Assembly (NCBI RefSeq): GCF_020497125.1
Contig: NC_059077.1
Location: 33,183,340 to 33,247,339, forward strand
Direction of reading: 5' to 3'
DNA length: 64,000 bases
From: Mauremys mutica
Lineage: Eukaryota; Chordata; Testudines; Geoemydidae
The notes beneath the pieces were generated by a model. That model searched no databases. It worked only from the letters and a program-made list of their open reading frames with translations, and had not been told where the DNA came from. The translations under genes and the position numbers were made by a program. The first letter of the stretch is position 1, and every line of letters begins with the position of its first letter. Shown one piece after another: positions 9,962 to 21,211 of this stretch.

Positions 9962-11478
9962 GTTACTCCTGAGGGAATTCTGCAACACTGTGCAATGCAG
10001 AATTTTGCAGAAATTACTGTTGGGTGTGCAGAATTTCCTCCCCCACCCCTACCCCCAAACACAAACTGTCTGCAGGGCTGTTGGCAGGGGAAAGGGGGGG
10101 GTAGGAACTGGAGGGTTCCTGGCAGCTGCAGTTCCTAGCATGCCCTGAAGGCAGGGGGCAGCATGAGGCTTTCTCCCCTTGGATCCCTGGGCTCTAGGAG
10201 GGTAGGGTCTGTGACTGTCTCGGATGGGGGGGAGGGGAGGGCTGTGAATGTCTAGGCTGGGGGAGCCCCCACAGCTGGGCTCTGGAGAGGAGGGGATGAG
10301 TGTCTCTGGCCTAGGGAGGCTCACAGCTGGGCTCTGGGGGAGGAGATGTGAGTGTCTGGGTGACTGGGCAACAAAATGTCAGATGAAATTTCATGTTGAT
10401 AAATGCAAAGTAATGCACATTGGAAAACATAATCCCAACTATATATATAAAATGTCTAAGTTATCTGTTACCAATCAAAGATCTTGGAGTCATTGTGGAT
10501 GGTTCTCTGAAAATATCCACTCAATGTGCAGTGGTAGTCAAAAGTGAACAGAATGTTGGGAATCATTAAGGGATAGAAAATATCATATTGCCTCTATATG
10601 AATCCATGGTAGGCCCACATCTTTAATATTGCATGTAGATGTGGTCACCCCATCTCAAAGATATATTGGAAAAGGAACAAAAATGATTAGGGGTATGGAA
10701 TGGCTGCTGTATGAGGAAAGATTGACTGGGCCTCTTCAGCTTGGAAAAGAGACGACTAAGGGGGAATATGATGGAGGTCTATAAAATCATGACTGGTGTA
10801 GAGAAAGTAAATAAGGAAGCACTATTTACTCCTCATAACACAAGAATTAGGGGGTCACCCAATGAAATTAATAGGTAGCAGGTTTAAAACAAAAGGAAGT
10901 ATTTCTTCACACAACAGTCAACTTGTGGAATTCTGTGCCAGAGGATTCTATAACAGGGTTCAAAAAAGAACCAGATAAATTCATAGAGGATAGGTCCCTC
11001 AATGGCCATTAGCCAGGATGGTCAGAATGGGCAATAGTGGAAGGATCACTTGATGATTACCTGTTCTGTTCATTCCCTCTGGGGGAACCTGGCATTGGCC
11101 ACTGTCAGAAGACAGGATACTGGGCTAGATGGACCTTCAGTCTGACCCAGTATGGCAGTTCTTACGGATTTGGAGGGGGCCGGGGGGAGAGTGTCTGGGC
11201 AGGGCAGGAGCCCATGGCTGGGATCTGGGGGAAAGGGTGTGCATGTGTGTGTGTCTGTCTGTGTCTGGGCTGGAGTGTGGGGGAGAAGTAGGAACTGGAT
11301 TGTTGTATGGGTTTCTTCAACTTTCTAAGCCGGGTTTTTTTTTTTTGTTGACAGGTGTTTTGAAATAAATTACCAAAATAATTGAAACTGGTGATTATGT
11401 AGTGTTTGACAAAATTTGCAGAATTTTGAAATGTGTACAGAACTTAATTTTTTGCACAGAATTCCTCCAGGAGTAACT
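9962..11478. mobile_element. MITE with GTTACTCCTG ends, split by a CR1 insertion
   Basis: The left end GTTACTCCTGAGGGAATTC pairs with the right end GAATTCCTCCAGGAGTAAC. A second copy in opposite orientation lies at about 34140-34826. The right half holds phrases such as tttgcagaattttgaaatgt that mirror the left (gcagaattttgcagaaatt). The interior between about 10361 and 11166 is a CR1 fragment, so the MITE was present first. Class not resolved. Confidence 0.75.
10361..11166 (+). mobile_element. CR1 LINE, 5'-truncated 3' end
   Basis: The sequence runs from the last part of the reverse-transcriptase frame (aaatgcaaagtaatgcacat) into the conserved 3' region ending gggctagatggaccttcag and ctgacccagtatggcagttc. 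It has short deletions and frame breaks and no intact product. It interrupts the MITE at 9962-11478. Confidence 0.85.
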
Positions 11479-12940
11479 GGTGAAGCTCAACATGCAGTGT
11501 TGAAAAATAGCTGCTGGAGCCAGAGAGGTATCTCCATTAGCTTCCACTATTGCAAAAACTCTTGCAATTGGGTTTGTTAGCAACAGTTTTGTAACCTGGT
11601 CCCTAATGTAAGAAGGCTCACTATAGTTTGTCCAGCTATTATGAATAAAGCTAGAACATCAGAACTACATTTTAAAAGCAAACTTAAGGCATGTCTTTTT
11701 AACACAGTTCAAGCAAGACTTGGTACTTTGGCCCTAGAATGTTTGGTTTGGTTGGTTGGATTTTAGCAATTTAGCTAGTGTGCTTAAACAAGTTTCCTAA
11801 ACTCTGTTCTCTAACCAGTTTTCATTTGGCTGGGAACCAACTATAGATGGCCTAGTCTGCATAAATAAAACCGTTATTTAAACATTTTATAATTAAACTG
11901 TCATTTTTTAATGTTAATGACAATATTCAAATGAAATTAGCACAATCTACTCAAAGGAAACTGAACTACTACCAAAATATGACGAATCTTTCCTACTCTT
12001 AACTAAACCACTTCATGTCATTCCACTGATCACAAAACAGAAACTGACTATCTTGATAAAATATATTGGATAGGTGAAAGACAATACTACATAAAGATGG
12101 TGCAGGTTCCAAGTTAAGTGCATCTGAAACAAATCAATAGACATAGCAGTTGACAGCCAATATATCTTAACCTAAAATAAGTAATTTCCACATTCAAATA
12201 ATAACATTTACAAAAAACAATTCAAGCTCTTGCAGATATTACTGGACAGTATCTGCAAAGATTTTTGCAAATTATATTCAATTTAAAACAATTATCTTGT
12301 CCATGGACCAACTCACAAGTTCTACCACCTTCTTCATTAGGCTGAAGGGGAATGCTAGAATAGGAAGCATCTGGATTCTAAGGCTGACTTAAACTCATCA
12401 ATGTGTGTTCTGTTTTGGGATCTGAGGTGAGACAGCTAGCAAATACACTAGCCACAGCCTTGAGATTTCAGAACAGCACACTTCCTTTAAACTTTCCAAC
12501 CAAATTCTTACACTAGAAGTAGAGGATGTTATCAATCACTTTAAGCTGGCTGTACCAGTTATATTTATAATTAATTTTGTGTGATAGAGGACAATTACAT
12601 TCATTTGCTTTACAACCCCACACGATCTCTACAACTCTTACAAAAAAAACAAGTAAGTTCCATAACAGAGAGATGTATCAAATGCTGTAAATCAGTCTGA
12701 TGAAAGCATTGCACTACTTAATCACAATGTGATGTACTGCACATCAGTGCAGCTAGATTGTAGAAAACAGATCTATCACTTATAAACCATACAATCTATA
12801 ACTCTCCCCAACTTTCTGGCTATATCTTAGTTCACTCGTTTAAAACAGCTTCATGCCGAGCATTGCTGCTTTTAGAAATACTTAGTTTCCAAGCTTTGTG
12901 CCCCGGCTGTCGTTTCCATGTGATGCAAGATATAATCTCT
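11479..12940. other. SLC38A9 intron, nothing recognised
   Basis: This AT-rich stretch has no open frame with splice sites and no repeat ends I can identify. Confidence 0.4.
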
Positions 12941-12943
12941 TAC

Positions 12944-12993
12944 CTACAGTTGTAAGATATTCACTGTGAACATTAAACGTGGCTGTCACTTGA
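12944..12993 (-). other. SLC38A9: Candidate second 5' UTR exon of SLC38A9
   Basis: On the minus strand a 50-base segment is framed by a pyrimidine-rich acceptor ending ctgctgcgag and a good donor (GTAG then gtaagag). If joined to the exon at 4514, it keeps an open frame without an ATG. In another frame it contains an ATG followed nine codons later by TAG, which would be a short upstream ORF. It sits just downstream of the CpG-rich promoter. No conserved protein is recognisable, so this is a splice-site-based guess. It could also be unused sequence. Confidence 0.3.
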
Positions 12994-13372
12994 CTCGCAG
13001 CAGCCAAGGAAGAGAAATAAGGAGCTAGGGTGAAAGTGTGCCCCCACTGAACTCAATGGAAAAACTCCCATTAACATCGGTGGGGCTCAGCTTTCACGCC
13101 TCGTGTTTTACAGAAATCTCTGCATATGGAAACAGCTACTTACTACGCTCCTCCTAGCTATTCCCCCGGCCCCCGAGACAGGATTTTATCAACAACATTG
13201 CAGCCAGTGCCCCAAAGCACCGCCTGAGGCGGGCTGGGGGCAGCATTAACAGCCTGTTCGTGTCCATGTAGCTCTTCTCGCCCCAAAGGCAGGAGGCCCC
13301 CGACACAGGGCTCGCTGACCGCCCGGGGAACGGCAGCGCCCGGCCCAGCACCAAGCAATGGCAGGGCTGTAC

Positions 13373-13560
13373 CTTCAGCAGCCGGGACCTGCACTCCGCC
13401 GCAGCCCCTTCTCGCCCGGCGCTTCGCCGGCACAAACAGGAAGGGCGGGGCGGCTGCCGGGGAGCGGGCCTGGCGCCCATAGGGCGCATGGGCTAGGAAG
13501 TTTTCAGTGGGCGAGTCGCTCAGGCTAGCGAAGGGAACGTTTGCCTGCTTCGGACTACAA
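13373..13560 (-). other. SLC38A9: Probable SLC38A9 noncoding exon 1
   Basis: Read on the minus strand, a GC-rich segment ends in GCTGCTGAAG followed by gtacag, a plausible donor at 13372. It lies in the CpG-rich block at about 13.15-13.85 kb and points toward the SLC38A9 coding exon 9 kb away. The 5' end is only estimated. It is placed near the ACTACAACTCCCAG motif because such motifs usually sit close to transcription starts. There is no coding claim. RNA-seq or CAGE would settle the exact bounds. Confidence 0.5.
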
Positions 13561-13652
13561 CTCCCAGAGAGCCTTGCGTCAGGCTCTTCCCCCCCGGACT
13601 CCTCCCAGGGGAGGGCAAATAGCAGGATAGAGCGACTGCCTACATTTCCCAG

Positions 13653-13735
13653 CAAGGAGGAGGAGTACTTGTGGTACCTTAGAGACCAACAAAATACTTC
13701 TCTTTTTGCTGATACTGACTAACACAGCTACCACT
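13653..13735. mobile_element. Folded-back hairpin element inserted in the SLC38A9 promoter
   Basis: The 83-base insert begins with AGGAGTACTTGTGG-type sequence and ends with sequence related to the reverse of the family's other end (TGACTAACACAGCTACCACT). It is a shortened copy of the family also present at 7920-8130 and 54265-54474. It is flanked by CTACATTTCCCAG (13640-13652) and CTACGTTTCCCAG (13736-13748), a 13-base target duplication with one mismatch. The duplicated target is itself a ZNF143/THAP11-like motif. Confidence 0.75.
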
Positions 13736-13959
13736 CTACGTTTCCCAGAGTGACTTGCGCGCTAAGCCGCCTTCTCCCTCACCCGCCCTGAGACCTGTTA
13801 CCAAGCTGAGCGCTCCCAGGCTGTGTCAGGGCTCGCACACGGGGTGTGTCTACCGTAACGCCTGTTTTCTGTTGCCTCCTGCTGACTAGGGAGAAGGCGA
13901 GGGTGCTTTATTTCCATCAGGTTATCTCAAGCCACTGTTTAATTTGATGGACCCTGCTC

Positions 13960-14110
13960 CATGCTTACGGCCAGTGTAGACACAGTTTGACACCCATAGC
14001 TCGATTGTAGTAAGGTCGAGGTTTAGCTGTGCTAAAGTCAAGATGAAGGCATTAAACTCTCTGCTGTGGTGTTTTCAATGAGTTAAACTAGCGGAATTGA
14101 GCTAACCTGA
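13960..14110. repeat. Fragment of the GTGTAGACAC-type MITE family
   Basis: The phrase cttacggccagtgtagacac, followed by ctcgattgtagtaaggtcga and an AT-rich tail, is typical of the short elements with GTCTACACT-like ends found at 6351, 22485 and 37869. The right end is not preserved. Confidence 0.35.
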
Positions 14111-14419
14111 TTGGAAAAAGCACCTTTTTCAGTGCCTATGGTCTGGAAAAAAGAGGTGACGATCTGTCTTATTCTGGTAGCAGTAGTTTTTAAACAGTAT
14201 ATAAAGTGTGCTGCTCCACAGCCCAGCTTGATTTTTAAGTGGGTTTTCTTGGACCAGGTCTATGACCCCTTGATTTCCTTCCCACACACACACTTTTATG
14301 CCCTGCCTTTTTTTCTCTACAGGTAGAGTGTACTTTAGCACAAGGTAGCTGGTAGAGGTGAATAGGGTTGGCCTTAGTGAAAATGGTACCCTGGGCAAAC
14401 GTATTTTGGTGCCCCTGAC

Positions 14420-14546
14420 CAGGGGTGCTAGAACAACTTTTATAGTGGGGGTGCCATTTAACCAAACCATAAACCCTATAGATAATGGAAACCACTTCAA
14501 GCCAGGGGGTGTGGCAGCACCCCTAGTTCCAGCACCTATGCCCCTG
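14420..14546. mobile_element. Short hAT-type MITE
   Basis: The ends are CAGGGGTGCTAGAACAA and GTTCCAGCACCTATGCCCCTG-like (positions 14526-14546). The flanks CCCCTGAC (14412-14419) and GCCCTGAC (14547-14554) form an 8-base duplication with one difference. At 127 bases it carries no coding capacity. Confidence 0.85.
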
Positions 14547-14679
14547 GCCCTGACAGCACCCCACTCCCATATTGCCCTGAGCCCCAGGGCTCACCCCATC
14601 ACCTCTAGGCCCTGCTGTTTCCTCCCTCCCGACAGTATTTAATTTGCACTGGCTGAGTGCCCAGCACTGAGTTTTGGGG

Positions 14680-14840
14680 GAGTGTGTGTGTGTGTGTGTT
14701 GGGGGGAGTGTGTATGAGAGAGAGAATGTGTGTGTTGTGTTGGGGGACTGTATGTATGACTGTGTGTGTGTGTGTGTGTGTGACAGTGACAGTGTGTGGT
14801 GGGCGGATGGAAGAGAGTGTGTGTGTGAGTGATCAGTGAT
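14680..14840. repeat. Compound (TG)n microsatellite
   Basis: Several runs of tgtgtg, separated by short interruptions, span this interval. They give spurious long frames on both strands. Confidence 0.9.
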
Positions 14841-14842
14841 CA

Positions 14843-15249
14843 CATAGGCACCGACTCCATGGGTGCTCCGGGGCTAGAGCACCCACTGGAGCCTCTATGG
14901 GGAAAAAATGATGTGTGCTCTGCACCCACCAGCAGCCAAGCTCCCCACCCTGCCCCAGCTCACCTCTGCCTCCTCCCCTGAGCACATGACGTCCCCACTT
15001 CTCACCCTAGCTCCCAGCACTTGCTGCCACGAAACAGCAAGCGCTGAGAGGGAGGGGGAGGAGGGGGAAGGCATCATGCTTGGGGAAGAGGTGAGGCCGG
15101 GGCGGGTATTTGGGGAAGGAGTCCAATAAGGGTAGGGAGGGGGCGGAGTTGGGGCGAGGACTTTGGGGAAGGGGTTGGAATGGGGGTGGGGCTGGAGGTG
15201 ATGGGGGGGGGCAAGCACCCATCAGCGCTGGGAAAAGTTGGCGCCTGTG
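14843..15249. mobile_element. hAT-type MITE with perfect 8-bp duplication
   Basis: The ends CATAGGCACCGACTCC and AAGTTGGCGCCTGTG are inverted relatives. AGTGATCA flanks both sides (14835-14842 and 15250-15257). A longer member of the same family is at 27030-28150. The 407-base interior is purine-rich with no transposase. Confidence 0.9.
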
Positions 15250-15800
15250 AGTGATCATGTCAGCATGATCAGGGAGCCTGAACAGCAGCACTGGCAGCTT
15301 CCACTTCAGACCCAGAGGCACCAGCACAAACACACTCTCCCTGACCCCTACCCAAGAGCAGCAGAAATTGGGCACACAGGTAGAGGGAGAGGGACACCCC
15401 CCCCCCCACCCACACACACACTCTGCAGCAGACAGGAACCAGGCTCCAGCTCCCGAGCAGCTTGACCTTGAGTGGCTCCATGGGTGGGGGGAGCAGGGCA
15501 GGAGCAGCAGCGGATACAGATGGCAGTGGAGCAGGGCAGTGGGAGAGGAGGGGCACCCTTACTTCAGAGGAGTCACCTGACTGGTCCAGCTGCTTCCCCC
15601 TTCCTCCCCCCCCCCCCCAGCTCAGTCCGTCCGCCCTCTTCAGACGCTGCCGTGCCTGCCTGGTTGCCTCTAAGCCCCACTGGCTGTTGGCAGGTCAGGT
15701 GGTTGTGAGGTACCAGCATGGGCAATGCCCCCTAGAATACCACACCCTGGGCAGGGGCCCAGCCTGCCCCCCTCTAAGATTGGCCCAGGAACCCTAGGCT
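15250..15800. other. GC-rich repeat-like stretch without a supported gene
   Basis: It contains poly-C runs (15392-15404 and 15609-15620) and several chance frames. No domain or splice-flanked exon is recognisable. It is probably the remainder of the repeat into which the hATs at 14420 and 14843 inserted. Confidence 0.35.
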
Positions 15801-16026
15801 CACTCTGTGCTAAAGTAAAACTTGCCTTGGGTACACTAGTGTTCTAGAATATGTTAGGATGTGCTAGTTAACACACACAAGCCCAGTTTTTTTATTTTAG
15901 GTCTTGTCTTCACCACAACAGAAAAAGGTGTTAGATAACTCAAGGTAGAATATTCCTTATTTCATAGTGAAGACAAGGCCCTAGCCAAGATATACCTCTA
16001 GAGGCCAATATTTAGAGTATTAGCAA

Positions 16027-16139
16027 TAGGGTTACCAAGTTTGGTTGGACCTATTCCTGGACATCACTTGACATCATCTTTAATTAAAAATCTTTAATTC
16101 CGGGAGACTCCAGGACAATGCTAGAGGGTTGGCAACCTA
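16027..16139. mobile_element. Mariner-like MITE with TAGGGTT ends
   Basis: The ends TAGGGTTACCAAGTTTGG and GGGTTGGCAACCTA are imperfect inverted repeats. The centre is a taattaaaaatctttaatt palindrome. TA at both termini fits a TA target. The element is 113 bases with no coding capacity. Confidence 0.75.
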
Positions 16140-17050
16140 ATTAGTAGGTGTGTGGGAAAGTTGTTGAGTTCCATGTTAGGGGGGCAGCAGCATTAATAGT
16201 AAGAATAACACATAGTGGAAAACTCAGTAATTCCTAGTGACTGGCATTTTCATGCAGAGAAGAAAATCTTTGAGTGGGGAAAGGGCCACTTAGAAACATT
16301 TTTTGAATGTTTTCATGTGAATTTAGAGATAGTGAGATGTGCTCAATGCATAGCTGTGGAAGTGAAGTTACTTTTACCTATCCATAGAAGAGCATCCATG
16401 GCATAATCAGTGGGTGCAAGATTCTCCTCGTGTGCCTTGACCACGAGGGAGTATCTGCAGGTTTTCATGATAGAGTAATAAAAATGCCAAAGACTATTGC
16501 TAGCACTAGTTCAGATACATTGTGGTTGGAAAACAGGTACAACATATTCTAATGTATGATAGGCTGGAGACTGAAAGAAGGGGACGTTAATAACTATGTC
16601 TGTGCAGTCTGGGTCTTTCTTAGGAGTAGGTTTGACAGAAACTGATTTTTTTTAATCATGTCAATACATTATATCAATGTTTATTTTTAAGCATTTTAAA
16701 ATTATTGATTTAAATATTTACAGTTTTACAAAAGTCTGGGTTTGAAGCATATTTTTATTTATATTGATTTTAATTTGCACAGTTGTGGGAAATCACGGGT
16801 GGATCCGGCAATAATTATTTAATGACAGTAGATGCTGAGATTAAAAAAGTTAAAGCTTTATAACTGTTAAAACACAAATTGTTAACATCACATGTCAAAA
16901 TATATTAAATAAATATCCTTAAATCAAACTCTAATTAAGGTTCGTAAGCAACATTTCCTTACTAAGCCTATCTGTAAATTTCTGTTATTACCAATGGCAA
17001 TATTTTTTCATTGGTTTGTGTGTGTATGGTGAATTGATATTTACTGACAA
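16140..17050. other. Intergenic, nothing recognised
   Basis: AT-rich sequence. One minus-strand or plus-strand frame over 60 codons exists, but it has no similarity or splice context I can support. Confidence 0.35.
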
Positions 17051-17935
17051 TAACTACATTTGCAGATGACACAAAGCTGGGGGAGAGTTGTCAACACTTT
17101 GGAGGACAGAGCTAAACTTCAGAGGGATCTTGATAAATTGGAGAATTTGGCTATAGACAATAAAATTAAATTCAACAAAGAAAAATGTAAAGTGCTACAC
17201 TTAGGGAAGAAAAGACAAATGCACAAATACAGAATGGGGAATAACTGGCCTGGCACCAGCACTGCTGATAAGGATCCGGGGGTTGTGGTGGATCACAACC
17301 TCAACGTGAGTCAGCAATGCAATGCTGTTGCAAGAAAAGCAAATGCAATTTTAGGTTGAATTAACAGAAGAATTGCATGCAGGTCACAGGAGGTAACAGT
17401 ACCACTCTAGTCAGTACTGGTTAGGCCTCAGCTGGAATACTGTGTCCAATTTTGGTCACCAATGTATAGAAAGGAAAGGATGTGGAGAAACTGGAAAGGA
17501 TTCAGAGACGAGCAACAAAGATGATCAAAGGGATGGAATGCAAGACATATGAGCAAAGGCTGAAAGAATTGGGTATGTTTAGTTTGGAAAAGAGGAGATT
17601 AAGGGGGCATGATAGCAGTCTTCAAATACTTGAAAGGGTGCCATAAAAAAGATGTTCTCTTGCCACAGAGGGCAGGACAAAAGGCAATGGGTTCAAACTA
17701 CAGCGTAGCAGATTTACATTAAATCTCAGGAAAAACTTCCTAACTTTAAGAACAGTGGGACAACGGAACAGACTGCTGTGGGGGGTTCCTTCACTTGATG
17801 TTTTCAGAAGGAGGCTGGATAGCCATCTGTCTTGCATGGTTTAAACACAACAAATCCTGCATCTTGGCATGGGTTTAGACTAGATAACCCTTGCGGTCCC
17901 TTCTAACCCTATGATTCTATTGATAAAAATCTAAT
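17050..17935 (+). mobile_element. CR1 LINE, 5'-truncated, with complete 3' tail
   Basis: It begins at the FADDTKLGE-like codons just after the catalytic site (ttgcagatgacacaaagctg) and runs through the thumb region (aaatgtaaagtgctacactt). It ends ctatgattctatt, the CR1 3' terminal microsatellite. Stops and frameshifts interrupt the frame (for example after ANAILG at 17359). It belongs to a different CR1 subfamily from the copy at 10361. Confidence 0.9.
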
Positions 17936-18269
17936 CCATCAAAGCCTAATTATGAGAATGTCAATAAAGGCAACTATGGTGGTCTCTATGTTATAAACTG
18001 TGATATTGTCACTGTGAACTGGAGACATACTGCCAAAGTCTTCAGTCCTGCCTAATTATTGTTCATTGAGGAGCACAGGCAGACCTGCTGCCAAATCTCA
18101 TTGTCTTGGATGAGTGTGTGTAAATACTCCCTCATTATAAATTAACTTTAAAGTAGTGTCTAATTCTTTGTTAGGTTAAAAAAAATTGTTGTGTGTGTTC
18201 CAATGAGGTTTTTAAATAAAAATCTTATTAATGTTATAGGAGGAACCATTATCACCACCTATTATGAGT

Positions 18270-18670
18270 GTTGCCTTGTATTTCCCATGATAAGAACCTG
18301 CTTTCAGTTTCTTATAACTTTGCCAAACTTCAACTGTTTGGGCTGAAGTTTTCCATGCCAGTTGTCTGCTTCAGACTAACATTTTTTAATATTTCAGCCA
18401 AAACAGTTCAGCCATTTCTAAAAATTAGGGAAGAATATGTTTTGTCATTTAAAAATTCTGGTAAACTTTTCTTTGAAATACTCCAGCATTCCTGTGCTTT
18501 GAAACAGAGACTCGAAATTTGCTTTGTGTCAGAGAAGCATCTTTTGCTGTTCTTGCAAAAATGCACCCAGATTTGAACAAGTTATAAGCCTTTGAAAAAA
18601 ATCTGTTTCACATTCTCAGTACAGACTTCTAGTTTAGCACCTAAAATACCCAGTGATTCCATCCAAGTCT
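18270..18670. repeat. Second copy of the AT-rich section of the left-edge repeat
   Basis: Shared phrases with 250-620 in the same order include atatttcagccaaaacagtt, tattctgg/aattctggtaaac, cttttgctgttcttgcaaaa and caagttataagcctttgaaa. The copy is degenerate and has one 102-codon chance frame. The family is unclassified. Confidence 0.6.
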
Positions 18671-18970
18671 ACTCTACAAAATTTTGTTAGCATAAATATG
18701 TTGGTCGGGGTGTGAAACAAATATTCCTCCCTACTCCCACCTCCAGTCTAGATGCTGATGTGCTGATAGAGTGCTTCTAGCAGCATAGATAATGTTGTTT
18801 TTAATTTGGGAGGAGGGGGGCATGGCAGCATTACCATACTGACAGAAAAACTCCTTCTGTTGGCATAAGATGCATCTACACTTGGGGGTGGAGGGTAAGG
18901 GGGTCCTGCCAGTAAAGCTATACCAATATAGCAATATTGGCAAAGGATCTGTAGTGTAGAGAAGGCCTCT
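18670..18970. mobile_element. MITE with CTACACT-type ends
   Basis: Left ctactctacaaaattttgtt and right atctgtagtgtagagaaggc are a degenerate inverted pair. The interior palindrome gcatctacacttgggggtgg adds to this. It looks like another member of the GTCTACACT family. Confidence 0.4.
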
Positions 18971-18974
18971 ATGT

Positions 18975-20330
18975 GTGCTGAGTATACTTTGTGTAAGGAC
19001 TTAGGAACTAAAACTCAGAACTGCAAGAGCCTGAGACTGCTGATATTCCCAAGGTGCCACCAGGAGGCATACCCAGAGAGCACTATGGATAGTAAGCACC
19101 ACAAATAGCACCACCCAGTGGCGTAGCCAGATTCTACGTGTAGGGGGAGCAAACATAAAAAAGGTGCCCCCCGTGGCTCCTCCTCTGGCCACGCCCCCCT
19201 TGGCTCCTCCCGTTTCCCCCCCAGATTAACTCCGGGCCTGGCTCAGGACTCCTGCGGGCTTCCCGGGGGTGCGGATACCCCATCCCCTTGCAGGCCTGGG
19301 AAAGTCTCTCCTGCCCAGCACACTCTGTAGATGTCCCCCGTCAGGCTGCGCCATCCAGCCCCACCCACGGGGTCCCATCCCCCCCGCTCCAGGCTCCTGC
19401 ACAGTGCCAGGGTCCCCCGTCCAGACAGTACGGCCTGCGCCCCTGCCCTGCGGACCCAGACCCGGGGAGCCCCTCGCCCAGACCCCCCGAGTGCAAAGCA
19501 CTGGACCCCCACCGCTCACCTTCTGCCCTGTGCCACTGCCTGTCCCCGGCCTGCTCCCGGTGTTCGGTGGGCTCCATGTGGGTCCCTCCACCCAGGCGGC
19601 CTTAAAGGCCTCCCCCCGCCTGCCACATTAGCAAGGGGCGGGGAGCGCTTGGCCGCCGAGCCCTGAGCCGCCGCAGGAGATGGCTGCGGCGATGCTGGGG
19701 CCGTGCTGAGCGTGGGGCGCGATGGCCGAGGAGCCGGCCCCCTCGCTCCTCCGGCGGCGCCTGCCGCCCTCCCGCACCCATGGCTTCTCCAGCCGTGCTG
19801 CTGCTAGTGCCGGCCTGGCAGGCGCCGCTTTTTGAAAATGTGCTGAGGGGAAGCGGCTGCTTCCCCTGCACCCCGCTAGCTACGCTACTGGCACCACCCA
19901 AGAGAACCAGAGTGACAGTGCCCTGCAGCCCTCTGATTGGCTATGTGCCCTATTTAACCTCAGGGGTTGGCCCAGGAAGTTGTCTGAGCAACCACACAGA
20001 TTTTGGTCAACTGCCACATCAGACTTTATGGATCTCCTGGTTTCCAGTCTCTGACCCTGATTCTAGCCTGGTACTGCCTCTGGTCTCTGACTCCAGCCTG
20101 ACTCTGATTCTTGCATCCTGATTCCATCCTGGTACTATCTCCAGTGGTCTCCAACCCTGGCCTGACTCTCACTTACGGAACCTGGCTCTTGCAATTCTTC
20201 CAACTCCAGCCTGATGACTACTGTCCATGGTGTGCAGATCTCAGCCCAGCGGTGACCGTTAGGCCAGACCATCTATGTCTTGGCCCCTTACACTCTGCTC
20301 CTTCACACATTCTACATGTAACAGGGACGG
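18975..20330 (+). repeat. LTR-like repeat, split by a hAT insertion
   Basis: Excluding 19116-19890, the sequence runs from gtgctgagtatactttg through ttggctatgtgccctattta into an array of ctctgactccagcctgactctg-like units. This is the same layout as at 3000-3385. It looks like the promoter-bearing end of an LTR retrotransposon. No coding sequence is present. Confidence 0.45.
19116..19890. mobile_element. hAT-type MITE, GC-rich, perfect 8-bp duplication
   Basis: The ends CAGTGGCGTAGCCAG and CTAGCTACGCTACTG are inverted. GCACCACC flanks both sides (19108-19115 and 19891-19898). The 775-base interior is very GC-rich and CpG-rich with several chance frames over 100 codons on both strands. None has a recognisable domain, so I treat the CpG content as internal to the transposon and not as a gene promoter. 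Confidence 0.93.
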
Positions 20331-21211
20331 AAAGGAGTAGATTGGACAAATAATAATTAATAATAAATCTTTTTAGAGCTATTATTTTTGGGTGTCTCTC
20401 TGCAGACTGAGGAAGGCCTAGGCTACGCTATAAATATAATGGAATCAGGTCTTATTTACAACATTAACTTTTTTAGCATGGACAGGACTTAACCATCTTA
20501 TTGTAATGAGGCTAGTGCCCTGGATGTTTCAATATTACACTAGAGCATTAAGAAGATTTTTCTTTGCAACTATAAGGGAAACTGACACTCAAGATACTGC
20601 AAGAAAAGTGTTAGAAAGAACTTCCAGACTGACCCAGCTCACTTCAAACCTGGGCTGAATCTAGTGCCCCCAAGGAAATGTAATCACTGACACTATTTTT
20701 TTTTTCAGTGACTCTTACTACTTTAACTTTTGGTGGTACAAAAGAAAAAGAGAAGTTGGGCTGAATCATCAATTCTTGCATACTCAGCGCTGTGGTCAGA
20801 AGAGAGATGTGGGATAGAGGCTGTAGGAGTTATTCTAGACTAGAGCCTGTGAAAGGATCAAGGGTGTTTGCAAATGCCAAAAAAAAAGCTGACATTAAAA
20901 AAACAAAACTGAGACCAAAGTTCATTTTTGATCACATATAAATTGTATCTCACTATCTCAATTATGAAATAAGGCAGTTTGAATTTGTATTCCAGTATAT
21001 ACAAAACTTTCAGTGCCTTTTTAGTGTTACAATATCTACATGTTTTTTCCTAAAGTATGCTAATTTTCAGTATTGTAATACATTATTTAGGGAAAAGCTG
21101 CTCTTCATTCGTCACATTTTCTCATGCACCAAGATTCACTTGGTGCAATTGTTGGGAGGTAAAGGGGACCATGCTTCTTAGTTCACAGCTGTTCAAGCCA
21201 CTGGCATGAAT
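20331..21211. other. Intergenic, nothing recognised
   Basis: AT-rich with short homopolymer runs. No exon-like frame or repeat ends are seen. Confidence 0.35.

Larger units (their letters stand above)
13150..13850. promoter_or_regulatory. SLC38A9: CpG-rich promoter of SLC38A9
   Basis: This block is markedly richer in CpG than the surrounding AT-rich intron and intergenic DNA. It contains ACTACAACTCCCAG at 13554-13567, which matches the known ZNF143/THAP11 promoter motif well. Two further related sites, CTACATTTCCCAG (13640-13652) and CTACGTTTCCCAG (13736-13748), flank a small inserted repeat. Position and motif content fit a housekeeping-type promoter for the minus-strand SLC38A9 gene. A divergent plus-strand transcript is possible but unsupported here. 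Confidence 0.65.

Noticed and set aside
19226..19901. Several overlapping frames over 100 codons on both strands
   Set aside because: They all lie in the GC-rich interior of the hAT element at 19116-19890, with no start context, domain or splice pattern. Stop codons are rare there simply because of composition.
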